A stretch of 64,000 bases of DNA from contig JASEVX010000003.1 in NCBI GenBank assembly GCA_031761405.1, forward strand, positions 114,269,831 through 114,333,830, written 5' to 3'. Source of the DNA: Serripes groenlandicus. Its lineage: Eukaryota; Mollusca; Bivalvia; Cardiida; Cardiidae. The translations under genes were made by a program, and so were the position numbers. The notes beneath the pieces are model-generated. The model saw nothing but the letters and a program-made list of their open reading frames with translations. It ran no database searches and had not been told where the DNA came from. This document shows, piece after piece, positions 46,947-59,015 of the stretch (positions are counted from its first letter, which is position 1; the number at the start of each line of letters is the position of its first letter).

Positions 46947-47117
46947 AATGTTAAACCGTATAAACTTTTGATAAAACTTAACGGAGAAATAGTCCTATCT
47001 ATTGATTCAAACTGACCCTCTTAGCATGTCAGTCTCTCTCTGTCTGTTTATTTGTCCTTCCTCCCCTCCCCTTGTTTGTCTCTGTCTCTTTCTCTTTCAC
47101 ACATTATTATATTTCAG

Positions 47118-47192
47118 GAAGTTATTCGTAATAATAACCTCGCCTTCGAGTACATCGAGAAGATCAGTCCAGCGTTCAGTGAAACGGATTGA
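47118..47192 (+). CDS. Possible orphan terminal exon
   Basis: A long pyrimidine tract (47025-47110) ends in ATATTTCAG, followed by 24 open codons (EVIRNNNLAFEYIEKISPAF, then four more) and TGA. This is the layout of a last exon, but no partner exon was found on the + strand in the window. Could be chance. Confidence 0.22.
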   Translation, partial: EVIRNNNLAFEYIEKISPAFSETD

Positions 47193-47208
47193 TAGCGTTC
47201 ACTAAACG

Positions 47209-48415
47209 CAGGGAATGTTGTTGTATGGCCATCAAGAAGTTCGGTCGAGATGTTTATGTTATTTGATATTTGTTGCATGGCCCTGAAGAAGTTTGGTCGA
47301 GATGTTTATGCTATTTTATATTTGTTGTATGGCCATTAAGAAGTTCGGTCGAGATGTTTATGTAATTTGATGTTAGTTGTATTGCCACCAAGAAGTTCGG
47401 TCGAGATGTTTATGTTATTTGATGTTGGTTGTATGGCCATGATAAAGTTGCGTCGAGATGTTTATGTTATTGATGTTTGTTGCATGGCCCTGAAGAACTT
47501 CCGTCGAGATGTTTATGTAATTTGATGTTGGTTGTATGGTAATCAAGAAGTTCGCTCGAGATGTTTATGTTATTTGATGTTTGTTGCATGGCCCTGAAGA
47601 AGTTCGGTCGAGATGTTTATGTTTGTTGATGGTTGTTGTATGGCCACGAAGAAGGTCGGTCGAGATGTTTATGTTTGTTGATGGTTGTTGTATGGCCACG
47701 AAGAAGGTCGGTCGAGATGGCTATGTTTGTTGATGGTTGTTGTATGAACACGAAGAAGGTCGGTCGAGATGGCTATGTTTGTTGATGGTTGTTGTATGAA
47801 CACGAAGAAGGTCGGTCGAGATGTCTATGTTTGTTGATGGTTGTTGTATGGCCAAGAAGAAGGTCGGTCGAGATGTCTATGTTTGTTGATGGTTGTTGTA
47901 TGGCCACGAAGAAGGTCGGTCGAGATGTTTATGTTTGTTGATGGTTGTTTTATGAACACGAAGAAGGTCGGTCGAGATGTCTATGTTTGTTGATGGTTGT
48001 TGTATGGCCAAGAAGAAGGTCGGTCGAGATGTCTATGTTTGTTGATGGTTGTTGTATGGCCACGAAGAAGGTCGGTCGAGATGTTTATGTTTGTTGATGG
48101 TTGTTGTATGACCACGAAGAAGGTCGGTCGAGATGTCTATGTTGGTTGATGGTTGTTGTCTGGCCACGAAGATGGTCGGTCGAGATGTCTATGTTTGTTG
48201 ATGGTTGTTGTATGGCCACGAAGAAGGTCCGTCGAGATGTCTATGTTTGTTGATGGTTGTTGTATGGCCACGAAGAAGGTCGGTCGAGATGTTTATGTTT
48301 GTTGATGGTTGTTGCATGGCCACGATGAACGTCGGTCGAGATGTCTATGCTTGTTGATGGTTGTTGTATGGCCACGAAGAAGGTCGGTCGAGATGTTTAT
48401 GTTTTATTTGTTTGT
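47209..48415 (+). repeat. 52-bp minisatellite, unit 1
   Basis: About 23 copies: TGTTGTATGGCCACGAAGAA, GGTCGGTCGAGATG, then TATGTTTGTTGATGGT. Confidence 0.92.
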
Positions 48416-48535
48416 GTCGAGCTAACGACGTGGGTAGTCGATCCAGTCGATAACGAGATACTATCTCGTGCGCACGAGATAAAAAAAAAATTGGTATGTA
48501 ATTTTTAAAAATGTGTGTGACCCTTTAGAGCTGCC

Positions 48536-48810
48536 GTATTTAACGCCGTGTTCAACGTTATTGCAGTTTTATCACGGCAACTGTTAATTTATTCATGACC
48601 CCTCGGTAAACAAACCAGTACTAGGCAAGGGAATGAACCTTGCTTAAAGGGGCAATCCATCAGCACATCAAGTCCGGGGCTTTCGGTTCGAAATCCCCGA
48701 CGCTAACAACTCGGTCACGGCAGATTATCATATTATAAAGTGAGTGACCTCGCCGACATAATCTTATGGGAAACCTGTAAACGACGGTAAACTTAAATCA
48801 ATCAATCAGT
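48536..48810. mobile_element. Head-to-head SINE pieces, unit 1
   Basis: Left tail in - orientation (TTAACGCCGTGTTCAACG), head near 48725 (CAACTCGGTCACGGCA), and a + tail (GTAAACTTAAATCAATCAAT) at the right. Confidence 0.65.
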
Positions 48811-49011
48811 AAGTACCTCGGTGATATCATGTATAATTACCGGACGGGAATACAGCTGATGGTATCATGAGCGCATTGTGTGCATCGTCAGAGCTCCTTC
48901 CGGTGACGTAAGATAGGGATATTTATTATAAAATGTGACCTGAAAACCTGACCTTCCGGGTTATGGGAAAACCGGACATTTTGGAGATTTTGGAATAAAT
49001 GGCGATTAGGA

Positions 49012-49216
49012 TTTTACCCCTTCCCACATATAGCAAATCTGCAACAGGCGACTTTGAAAACATCATGTCAAAAATATGAAAAATATCTAAAAATGAAAGT
49101 ATCATGATTGGAAAGAGTTCAATACATCGTGAAAAAAAGTCGATGCTCTAATTTTGTCACAATATTTTCAAAAAGTAGTCTGCTGTAGAAAAGTGTCTGT
49201 ATGAGGTAACGGGTTA
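49012..49216. mobile_element. Foldback-1 copy, unit 1
   Basis: Counterpart of 56135-56369. Confidence 0.7.
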
Positions 49217-49348
49217 AAGTGAGCACTCCGATATTCAATAGTTGACATTCACCTCTTTAAAGAGACTTCCAGCGGAACGCAAGTAACAGTGAATTACCTG
49301 ATCCGACTGCGCTGAGGGTCATGTCAAGTCTCGTTTGAAAGGGGCAGA

Positions 49349-49634
49349 GCCGAGCCCAGTAGCTCAGTCGGACGCGAGCTGTCAATCCAGGGGTTGTGAG
49401 TTCGAATCCCGGCTCGGACAACTTTCTTTCCGACGATTGACAAAAGTCAATGCGACATGCGTCATTCGTCTTCCACCAATGGGCAAAGTCTATGTTGAAA
49501 AGCAGCCAGTTGCTTGGGAAGATTGTTTTGTGGAGTACTGGTGTGAGAAAACCAGGAAATGCATGAGTAGGTGAACTGGCCGCCGTGATATAACTGAGAA
49601 ATTGTTAAAATCGATGTTAAACTCCAAACAATCA
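49349..49634 (+). mobile_element. SINE inserted after the segmental duplication
   Basis: Flanked by the 14-base duplication TTGAAAGGGGCAGA (49335-49348, 49635-49648). Unit 2 has the single uninterrupted site at 56511-56524. Box A GTAGCTCAGTCGG lacks a few bases. Confidence 0.93.
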
Positions 49635-49681
49635 TTGAAAGGGGCAGAATGTCGGTTATCCAGTGAACTGCCTCGATTTAT

Positions 49682-49870
49682 TATTCTTTCCAACATACAG
49701 ACGCTTTATGTCGCCTCTTAATCATAATGAGCATTTCTCATTTGCCACAATGCTTTCAATTATATTTAGTAATTTTACTTTCATATATATAGAAAAGATT
49801 TGTCACATTTTTAAACTAGTTGCGATCAAATTCGTCTGCTGCAGAGTAATTGTATGTAGCATAGGGTTAA
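49682..49870. mobile_element. Foldback-1 copy, unit 1, internally deleted
   Basis: Counterpart of 56567-56803 but about 50 bases shorter near 49710. Confidence 0.68.
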
Positions 49871-50196
49871 AACTATTCATTCCCTCGTTCTATTGTTATC
49901 CCCCGTGTTCTTTTTATAGAAAATGATATAATGCAATATCTATTGATTCCTTCTGAGAAAGCCTGTCAGATCTAAAGCTAAGATATTGATTTACCTAATA
50001 TAGTTATAGAATATACTGTTGCAAAATAATTAAAAATATCAATTCAGAAATAATATTTTGACTTATACATAATTAAAGTTTAACCCTTTCCCTCATACGA
50101 CAATTCTGCAGCAGACGACTTCAAACGCATTTTGTCAAAAATTAGAAAATCTCCATAATTGAATGGATAACCTATGACTAAAAGTGGAAAACAAAA

Positions 50197-50632
50197 GTGT
50201 AAATCTCAACCAATGAAAACATATAGGAAAAATATGGTAAATCTCAACCAATGAAAACATATAGGAAAAATATTTTAAATCTCAACCAATGAAAACATAT
50301 AGATAAAATATTGTAAATCTCAACCTATGAAAATATATAAGAAAATTATTGTAAATCTCAACCAATGAAAACATAGGAAAATTATTGTAAATCTCAACCA
50401 ATGAAAACATATAAGAAAAATATGGTAAATCTCAACCAATGAAAACATATAGGAAAAATATGGTAAATCTCAACCAATGAAAACATATAGGAAAAATATG
50501 ATAAATCTCAACCAATGAAAACATATAGGAAAAATATGGTAAATCTCACCCAATGAAAACATATAGGAAAAATATGGTAAATCTCACCCAATGAAAACAT
50601 ATAGGAAAAATATGATAATTCTCAGCCAATAA
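50197..50632 (+). repeat. 38-bp minisatellite, about 11 units, inside a foldback-1
   Basis: AATCTCAACCAATGAAAACA followed by TATAGGAAAAATATGGTA. Begins within a foldback-1 copy that starts at 50089. Unit 2 keeps only one such motif (about 57395). Confidence 0.85.
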
Positions 50633-50748
50633 AACTTAAGTTATTGAACAAATGTTGTCTGCTGCGAAAATTTCCGTAAAGCTCTTCACACTTGGATCCT
50701 TAGGATGCATGCGGAGGCAGTTCTGTTTTCTATACGTGCAATGATTCT

Positions 50749-50978
50749 GGTAACCCTTTCCCATATACAACACATCTGCAGCAGACGACTCTGAAAGTAT
50801 CTTCGGAGAGCATGAACAAGCTCTATAAATGTAGGTTTAGTTACAGAAGAGAGAAGAAAACATTGTGGCAAAAGGAAAAATTGCTGGTTTTGAACAATTT
50901 CTTCTTTTGTCGCCATGTTTTCGAAAACCAGTCTGCTGCAGAAGCGTCAGAAAGCGTCTATATGAGGTAAAGGGTTAA
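50749..50978. mobile_element. Foldback-1 copy, unit 1
   Basis: Counterpart of 57525-57753. Confidence 0.72.
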
Positions 50979-51272
50979 CTATTTATGATGTTTTTTATGG
51001 AGCAACGCTCAAATTACGTGTCAATCTTAAATCAAAACAAAAATCACCCCAGAAAACACCACCGCGCAACATGATTTATTAGAATTGTGATTCCCCCAAA
51101 ACAGAACTACAAGATTTAAACTTTCCCCTGCGCACAATGTTATTTCCCAAAGTAAGAAAGAGAATATGAAAATATAATTTAATTTTGTCTTAAAACAGAT
51201 CGAACTAAACTATTTAAAAGCTACTTTAGAATAGATGTCATAGGAAGTAATGATGTTTAGTACAGTATACAC

Positions 51273-51511
51273 ACCGCCTCTGTGGTGTAGTGGAAGAGCG
51301 TCAACCGCGATGCGAGAGGTCACAGGTTGGATTCCTGGCAAAGTAATTCCAAGGCTCTTTGGTGCTCAGACTGATGGGGTTAGTTAGCATTACGACTTAC
51401 TCACTGACGTCAGGATAAATAAACCAGAAGTACTGGTAATTTACCCGGATAACGCCGTGATATAACTAAATTATTGTTGAAAGCGAGGTAAATCATCAAT
51501 CAAACAAACAC
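51273..51511 (+). mobile_element. SINE, CCTCTGTGGTGTAGTGG type, unit 1
   Basis: Box A TGGTGTAGTGGAAGAGCG, box B GGTTGGATTCC, tail CGCCGTGATATAACTAAATT. Counterpart at 58036-58495 is interrupted by another SINE. Confidence 0.8.
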
Positions 51512-52119
51512 AACTATATGATACACACTAATTGTTTGAGACTGTTTTAGTTATAACCTTTATTTGATAGTTTTGACGTTTAGGACCGGGTTCCATTAAA
51601 CTACAGAAGTGTGTTCTTAACTGAGCATGTTACCAAGCTTTTGTGAACACTCAGATATTGACATGGTTAGTCAACCTAGGGCGGAATAAAGATGAGCTTA
51701 AGCTAGTCGTCAGTGCAAGAATAATATGCTCAACTAACTACATGAGTAAGTACTTTCTAGAAGCATGTAAGTAGTTTTGTGAAGCCGGGGCCAGATGCCC
51801 TCTTTTTAACAGTTTATTGATTTCTAGTTTTCAAAGGCCACCGGCCCACAATACAATAATTTAGAGCAGTGAAAATATAGTAAATATTATAACACAAATA
51901 CAATGCAATACACAATATTATAATAGCAAAATGAATGTGAAAATATCGAACAGGGCATGAACATACATAATACATACATATTATGATTGTAGATAGCGTT
52001 AAACTTATGACATATGACATTCAGCTTAATATAAGTGATATGACGATGAACTGAAACGTAGCAATTAATATACACACAAAACATTATTTATAATATTAAA
52101 TGACAGCTGTATTGTATAC

Positions 52120-52470
52120 TCAGTCTTGTACATTGTCTCGGAGCTCAAATGCTTTTATTAGGAATGTTGCCACCGTTGTAACAGCATTGAAAGAGATATC
52201 TGACATAATCTCTATAAATAACTGTTGAGACGGTGGCTGTCTGGTCCATTTCTGGAGAAAAAGATCCTTTCTAATGTTATCATACAGAGGACATATAACT
52301 AGGAAATGTATTTCATCTTCAACACAGTAAATATATTTAGTTGAACAATAGCGACAGAATTTGTGATCCCTATCTATATTTAAATGTCTCCCCTTCTCTA
52401 TCATAAGTTCATGACAAGAACATCTGAAATGCGATGTTTTCTTTTGTACAAAAGATATATCCATTGTCAA
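52120..52470 (-). pseudogene. LINE C-terminal Cys/His region
   Basis: Contains CRYCSTKYIYCVEDEIHFL followed by a CPLY block, the C-terminal zinc-knuckle-like ending common in LINE ORF2 proteins. Separated from the main piece by a stop and frame change. Confidence 0.7.
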
Positions 52471-52484
52471 ATAGGATGCAGTAT

Positions 52485-53498
52485 TTATATCATTTTTAAA
52501 AAATAATACAATTTTCCCTTGGATGAGGAATGTATATCATCATGTAAACTTTGGTATGCACAGCCCCATAGTCTCGACTTGAATATAGAAATGAAAGAAT
52601 TGATGTTTCCGACCCCGTTTGCTTCCAAGGCGTATCCGAAACCATAACGGAAAAGTATTCTTTTAATGTACGTTGCCCAGGTTATCCTCCCTACTTCATC
52701 AAGTCTCCTTAACATGATATAACACTGTCTGGGGTAGCGCATAGCATTCATACGAGTTAACTTTAACCAGTACTTTACACAGTTTTTCATATAATCAACA
52801 GATAAAGGAACTCTGCCACATTCACTAAGTGCGAAAACATTTGCAGAATTCTGACTTAGACATGCAATCCGCTTGCAAAAGTTAATCTGCGATGAGCATG
52901 TGAGAATTGGTTTTACACATGAGTCGAATAACTTAAACGCTTGATCAATACTGAAGTAACCAAAATGCTTTTGGCAACTAAGGATATGATTGACAGCTTT
53001 TTTTGCTTGCATAGATAGAGTCATTTGAGTTCTTGTCCATGATAGTCGAGGGGTGAAGTAAACCCCTAAATACTTATAATAGGGAACAATTTCCAATTTC
53101 GTTCCCCTATAATACCAGCGTCCATTTGATGTAAGTGCCCCTCCGTTCCTAAATACCATAACCTTTGATTTTTCCAAATTTATCTTCATACCTGTATAGT
53201 CACAGAAGTCACTTACTAAGTTAATCTGACGTTGTAATCGAACCACTGTGTCGTTAGCACAGGCGACGTAATCAGCAAACATGAGGTCATGAATATCATC
53301 AATCTCGGCCGATATGAATATACCACTGTCACTTTTCTGTTTCAGATATGTTATTAGATCGTTAATATACAGAGAAAACAGTATTGTGGAGCTAACACAT
53401 CCCTGTTTTGTCCCTTTCTCACAGTTGAAGAAGTCAGTTAGCCCATTGCTTGTTCTCACACAAGATTTAAGATGTCTATACATAGATTTTAAATACAT
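52485..53498 (-). pseudogene. LINE reverse transcriptase, main piece
   Basis: 337 codons with GTKQGCVSSTILFSLYINDL and the catalytic block reading FADY (residues 74-77) where active enzymes have FADD, so the second metal-binding Asp is gone. Thumb-like and connection regions follow. Confidence 0.85.
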
Positions 53499-53718
53499 TT
53501 AGTAGTTTGCTATTTGGGCTCACACCTTTCCTAACAATACTTTGCCAAAGTTTGGTATGGACACAATTATCAAAGGCTTTTGAAAAAAAATCGATATAAA
53601 ATACATATAACCGTCCCCTAGTTCTAGATAAATACTTTTGAATTATGGCCTGTAAACAAAAGATGTTGTCAATCGTACAGTATTCTCGACGAAAGCCGGA
53701 CTGCGATTCATCTATTCT
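53476..53718 (-). pseudogene. LINE reverse transcriptase, N-terminal piece
   Basis: Contains QSGFRREYCTIDNIF and YVFYIDFFSKAFD, RT motifs around the first catalytic Asp. The first seven codons of the open frame come from flanking DNA. The frame is lost near 53490, where the next piece continues in another frame, so there is a one-base indel. Confidence 0.75.
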
Positions 53719-54127
53719 GTAAGTACATACTCTCATGTAAGAAGTTTCGTGAAGCCGGGGTCAGAAGCCCTCTATAAGTACATACTAAAGCAGTCTCGTT
53801 TGTTTGAACGAACGAACGTTGAACTAATCGATATTTGAGTTATTTCACGGCCGATGTAAAATAATAGTAGGTTTATCCTTCCGCAAACTTAACCCTTTTA
53901 ATGCTGAAATGTTAAAACAGACTTGTCCAGAGTTGCATTTGTTTGGAAGCCCATATTCAATTCTAGTGATGTCAAGATACAGATGTTCAGTTGAGCAGGC
54001 GCTGATGTGCCGGCAGATTTGGCTCTATATTGTTAACAGGCTTCATTAAATAAATAAAACAAATAAAAATAATGTTTGACAAATTGAGGTTCGAATTAAC
54101 AACCAATGTGAGCGCCAAGACCAATTA

Positions 54128-55315
54128 CCATTATTATGTTTATGTTATTTGATGGTTGTTGTATTGTAATCAAGAAGTTCGGTCGAGATGTTTATGTTAT
54201 TTGATGGTTGTTGTATGGTAATCAAGAAGTTCGGTCGAGATGTTTATGTTATTTGATGGTTGTTGTATGGTAATCAAGAAGTTCGGTCGAGATGTTTATG
54301 TTGATTGATGGTTGTTGTATGGTAATCAAGAAGTTCGGTCGAGATGTTTATGTTATTTGATGGTTGTTGTATGGTAATCAAGAAGTTCGGTCGAGATGTT
54401 TATGTTGATTGATGGTTGTTGTATGGTAATCAAGAAGTTCGGTCGAGATGTTTATGTTGATTGATGGTTGTTGTATGGTAATCAAGAAGTTCGGTCGAGA
54501 TGTTTATGTTATTTGATGTGTGTTGCATGGCCCTGAAGAAGTGCGGTCGAGATGTTTATGTTATTTATTGTTTGTTGTATGGCCATGAAGAATTTCAGTC
54601 GAGATGTCTATGTTGTTTGATGTTTGTTGTATGGCCCTGAAGAAGTTCGGTTAAGATGTTTATGTTATTTGATGGTTGTTGTATGGCCCTGAAGAATTCG
54701 GTCGAGATGTTTATGTTTGTTTATGGTTGTTGTATGGCCACGAATAAGATCGGTCGAGATTTCTATGTTATTTGATGGTTGTTGTATGGCCATGAAGAAG
54801 GTCGGTCGAGATGTCTTTGTTATTTGATGGTTGTTGTATGAACACGAAGAAGGTCGGTCGAGATAATTATGGTAGTTAATGGCTGTTGTATGTCCACGAA
54901 GAAGGTCGGTCGAGATGTTTATGTTTGGTGATGGTTGTTGTATGAACACGAAGACGGTCCGTCGAGATGTCTATGTTTGTTGATGGTTGCTGTATGAACA
55001 CGAAGAAGGTCGGTCGAGATGTTTATGTTTGTTGATGGTTGTTGTATGAACACGAAGAGGGTCGGTCGAGATGTATATGTTTGTTGATGGTTGCTGTATG
55101 GCCACGAAGAAGGTCGGTTGAGATGTCTATTTTTTTGATGGTTGTTGTTTGGCCATGAAGAAGGTCGGTCGAGATGTCTATTTTTGTTGATGGTTGTTGT
55201 ATGGCCATGAAGAAGGTCGGTCGAGATGTTTATGTTTGTTGATGGTTGTTGTATGAACACGAAGAAGGTAGGTCGAGATGTCTATGTTTCTTGATGGTTG
55301 TTGTATGGCCACGAA
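54128..55315 (+). repeat. 52-bp minisatellite, unit 2
   Basis: About 23 copies; the left half uses TGGTAATCAAGAAGTTCGG variants. Confidence 0.92.
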
Positions 55316-55656
55316 GGGTAGTCGATCCAGTAATAATAAGTTTGAATCCCAGTGCGGCCATTTAGTGCTTTCGATGATTGCTAAACACCATTTTGAGTTA
55401 TTCATCCTGTATTAATGGCATGATAACAAGTAAATGGGGAACGAAGGACATTCGCCTGTTAACTATTTCAGTGCCAATTTTCTAAAATTAGATTCTTTCG
55501 TGTTCAAAATCGGGACAATCCATTTCTCAAGTAACAATAGTTGTAATGTTTGCCCCAAAAAATAATATTGTGATAGGTTTTGAATACGTAAAAATGGTGT
55601 CCGGTGGAATTTGGCACAAAACCCCCTCGAGAACATATATTGTGGTATTTTTTTCG

Positions 55657-55945
55657 TTTTTGGGTTTAACGCCGTGTTCAACGTTATTGCAGTTTTATCA
55701 CGGCGACAGAATAATTTATTCACGACCCCTCGGTAAACAAACCAGTACTAGGCAAGGGAATGAACCTTGCCTAAAGGGGCAATCCATCAGGACATCAAGT
55801 CCGGGGCGCTCGGTTCGAAATCCCCGAGGCTAACAGCTCGGTCACGGCACATTATCATATTATAAAGTGAGTGACTCGCCGACGTAATCTTATGGGAAAC
55901 CTGTAAACGGCGTTAAACTTAAATCAATCAATCAGTAAGTACCTC
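55657..55945. mobile_element. Head-to-head SINE pieces, unit 2
   Basis: Counterpart of 48536-48810, with a better-kept tail GGCGTTAAACTTAAATC. Confidence 0.65.
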
Positions 55946-56134
55946 GGTGATATCATGTATAATTACCGAACGGGAATACAGCTGATGGTATCACGAGCGC
56001 ATAGTGACATCACAGATCCTTCCGGTGACGTAATATAGGGATATTTATCATCAAATGTGACCTGAAAACCTGACCTTCTGGGTTATGGGAAGGCCCGACA
56101 TTTTGGAGATCTTAAAATAAATGGAGTTTAGGAT

Positions 56135-56369
56135 TTTACCGCTTCCCACATATAGCAAATCTGCAACAGGCGACTTTGAAAACATCATGTCAAAAATATG
56201 AAAAATCTCTAAAAATGAAATCATGTCAAAAATATGAAAAATCTCTAAAAATGAAAGTATAATGATTGGAAAGAGTTCAATACATCGTGAAAAAAGTCGA
56301 TGCTCTAATATTGTCACAATATTTTCAAAAAGTAGTCTGCTATAGAAAAGTGTCTGTATGAGGGTTAAA
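56135..56369. mobile_element. Foldback-1 copy, unit 2
   Basis: Has an internal duplication of about 31 bases (AAATCATGTCAAAAATATGA) not in unit 1. Confidence 0.7.
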
Positions 56370-56566
56370 GTGAGCACTCCGATATTCAATAGTTGACATT
56401 CACCGCTTTAGTGAGACTTTCAGTGGAACGCATGTACGATTACACAAGTAACAGTGAATTTACCTGATCCGACTGCGTTGAGGGTCATGCCAAGTCGGGT
56501 CTACCTTCATTTGAAAGGGGCAGAATGTCGGTTATCCAGTGACCTGCCTCGATTTAATCGTATGGG

Positions 56567-56803
56567 TTAACACACATTTCCAACATACAGACGCTTTCCG
56601 TCGCCTTTTCATCAGACGACATTTGAAAACATTTTTGCACAAGGAGGAATTGCTCATAATGAGCATTTCTCATTTGCCACAATGCTTTCAATTCTATTCA
56701 GTAATTTTACTTTCATATATATAGAAAAGATTTGTCACATTTTTAAACTAGTTGCGATCAAATTCGTCTGCTGCAGAGTAGTTGTATGTAGCATAGGGTT
56801 AAA
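56567..56803. mobile_element. Foldback-1 copy, unit 2, full length
   Basis: TTAACACACATTTCCAACA to GTAGCATAGGGTTAA. Confidence 0.68.
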
Positions 56804-57524
56804 ACTATTCATTCCCTCGTTCTATTGTTATCTCCCATGTTCTTTTTATAGAAAATTATATAATGCGATATCTATTGTTTTATTGTCATTTACTGATTCA
56901 TTCTGAAAAGACTGTCAGATCTAAAGCTTAGATATTGATTTACCTAATATAGTTATACGAATACAAAGCATATATTTTTTTTTTCAATAATATTAATAAT
57001 ATTTTCTGTTCGTATAATAGACGACAGCAATACGAATTCTAATTATGTTTTGATAATGCAAGAAACATGACATTATTATCGTCTAGTCAATTACTTATAG
57101 CTCATTTATTATGGCCAAAGTAAGCTCTATAATTTTTGTTTATAATTATCTTGCGTTTTTTTTCGTATATAGGTAGCACCTATAGATATATTAGAATACG
57201 TTGTTGCAAATTAATTATAAATATTAATTCGGAAATAATATTTTGCCTTATACATAATTAATGTTTAATAGTGTTATTATACGGTTATTATGAAATTTAA
57301 TTATTCTTGAGGTCCAATATCCATTTTCAGATTTTTAATCTGTTTCATCCTTTTCCTATTCAGCTAAAACGCCGCAGATGACTTTGAAAACATATAGGAA
57401 AAATATGGTAAATCTCACCCAGCAAAACTTAAGTTATTGAAAAATTTCCGTAAAGCTCTTCACACTTGAATCCTTAGCATGAATGCGGAGGCATTTCTTT
57501 TTTTCTACACGTGCAATGATTCTG

Positions 57525-57753
57525 GTAACCCTTTCCCACATACAACAAATCTGCAGCAGACGACTCTGAAAGTATCTTCGGAAAAGCATGAAAAAGCTCT
57601 ATAAATGTAGGTTAAGGTACTGAAGGAGATGAAAACAATGTGGCAAAAGGAGAAATTACTCGTTTTGAGCAATTTCTTCTTTTGTCGCCATGTTTTGAAA
57701 AAGCCGTCTGCTGCAGAAGCGTCGGAAAGCATCTATATGAGGTAAAGGGTTAA
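57525..57753. mobile_element. Foldback-1 copy, unit 2
   Basis: TAACCCTTTCCCACATACAA to TATGAGGTAAAGGGTTAA. Confidence 0.74.
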
Positions 57754-58035
57754 CTATTTATGATGGTTTTTATGGAGCACCGCTCAAATGACATGTCAAT
57801 TTTAAATCAAAACAAAAATCACCCAGAAAACACCACCGAGCAGCATGATAATTATAATTGTGATTCCCCCAAATAGGGAACTAAAAGATATTATTTTTCC
57901 CCTACGCACAATGTTATTTCCCAAAGCAAGAAAGAAAATACGAAAAATTAATTTAATTTTGTTTTAAAACAGATCGAACTAAACTATTTAAAAGCTACTT
58001 TAGAATAGATGTCATAGGAAGTAATGATGTTTAGT

Positions 58036-58495
58036 ACCGCCTCTGTGGTGTAGTGTAAGAGCGTCAACCTCGATGCGAGAGGTCGCAGGTTGGATTCCCG
58101 GGTGGTTAGCGTCGGGGATTTCGAAACCGGGTGTCCCGGGTTCGATCCCCAGTCGCGGCACTACGGTCATGGTGGAGTGTCCTTGGGCAAGGCACATTTT
58201 CTAGCCTAGTACTGGTTTGTTTACCCAGGGATCATGAATAAGTGGACTGTCGCCGTGATATAACTGAAATATTGTTGAAAGCGGCGTAAAACCCCAATAA
58301 ATAAATAAATTGGATTCCCGGCAAAGTCATTCCAAGGCTCTTTGGTGCTCAGACATATGGGGTTAGCATTACGACATATTCACTGACGTCAGGATAAATG
58401 AACCAGAAGTACTAGTAATTTACCCGGATAACGCCGTGATATAACTGAATTATTGTTGAAAGCGAGGTTAAACTTCAAACAAACAAACAAAACTA
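58036..58495 (+). mobile_element. SINE of unit 2, split by a younger SINE
   Basis: 5' piece 58036-58101 and 3' piece 58310-58495, continuous in unit 1 at 51273-51511. Confidence 0.85.
58102..58309 (+). mobile_element. Younger SINE nested in the older one
   Basis: Flanked by TTGGATTCCCGG at 58090-58101 and 58310-58321. Head GTCCCGGGTTCGATCCCC, body TTGGGCAAGGCACATTTTC, tail CGCCGTGATATAACTGAAAT and AATAAATAAAT. Confidence 0.93.
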
Positions 58496-58739
58496 TATGA
58501 TACACACTAATTGTTTGAGACTGTTCTAGTTATAACCTTTATTTGATAGTTTTGACGTTTAGGACCGGGTTCCATTAAATTACAGAATCGTGTACTTAAC
58601 TGAGCATGTTACCAAGCTTTTGTGAACACTCAGATATTGACATGGTTAGTCAACCTAGGGCGGAAGAAAGATGAGATTAAGCTAGTCTTCAGTGCAAGAA
58701 GATCGCAATATGCTCAACTAACTACATGATTAAGTACTT

Positions 58740-59015
58740 TCTAGAAGCATGTAAGTAGTTTCGTGAAGCCGGGGGCCAGATGCCCTCTGTAAGTACATAC
58801 TCTCATTTAAGAAGTTTTGTGAAGCCGGGGGCCAGATGCCCTCTGTAAGTACATACTCTCATGTAAGAAGTTTCGTGAAGCCGGGATAAGATGCCCTCTA
58901 TAAGTACATACTCTCATTTAAGAAGTTTTGTGAAGCCGGGGGCCAGATGCCATCTGTAAGTACATACTCTCATTTAAGAAGTTTCGTGAAGCCGGGGTCA
59001 GAAGCCCTCTATAAG
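58740..59015. repeat. About 55-bp repeat, four to five units
   Basis: GTGAAGCCGGGGGCCAGATG, CCCTCTGTAAGTACATACTC, ATTTAAGAAG. Inverted, it matches the 49-bp unit at 13548-14860. Confidence 0.8.

Larger units (their letters stand above)
51804..53718 (-). mobile_element. 5'-truncated non-LTR retrotransposon (LINE)
   Basis: The 1.9-kb insert interrupts a sequence that is continuous at 58790-58800 in the second duplication unit, so both ends are defined by an empty site. The 3' end (low coordinates) has AATAAA followed by a short A-run. The 5' end starts just before the reverse-transcriptase QSGFRR motif. A clear target-site duplication was not found; only about 3 bases overlap. Superfamily uncertain (CR1/Jockey-like possible). 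Confidence 0.85.
47209..54126. repeat. Segmental tandem duplication, unit 1
   Basis: Order: 52-bp array, SINE pair, foldback-1 copies, SINE, then a closing segment around TTGTTTGAACGAACG to GAGCGCCAAGACCAATT. The same order recurs at 54127-59318. Unit 1 alone carries the LINE (51804-53718), the SINE at 49349 and the 38-bp array at 50197. Confidence 0.9.
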
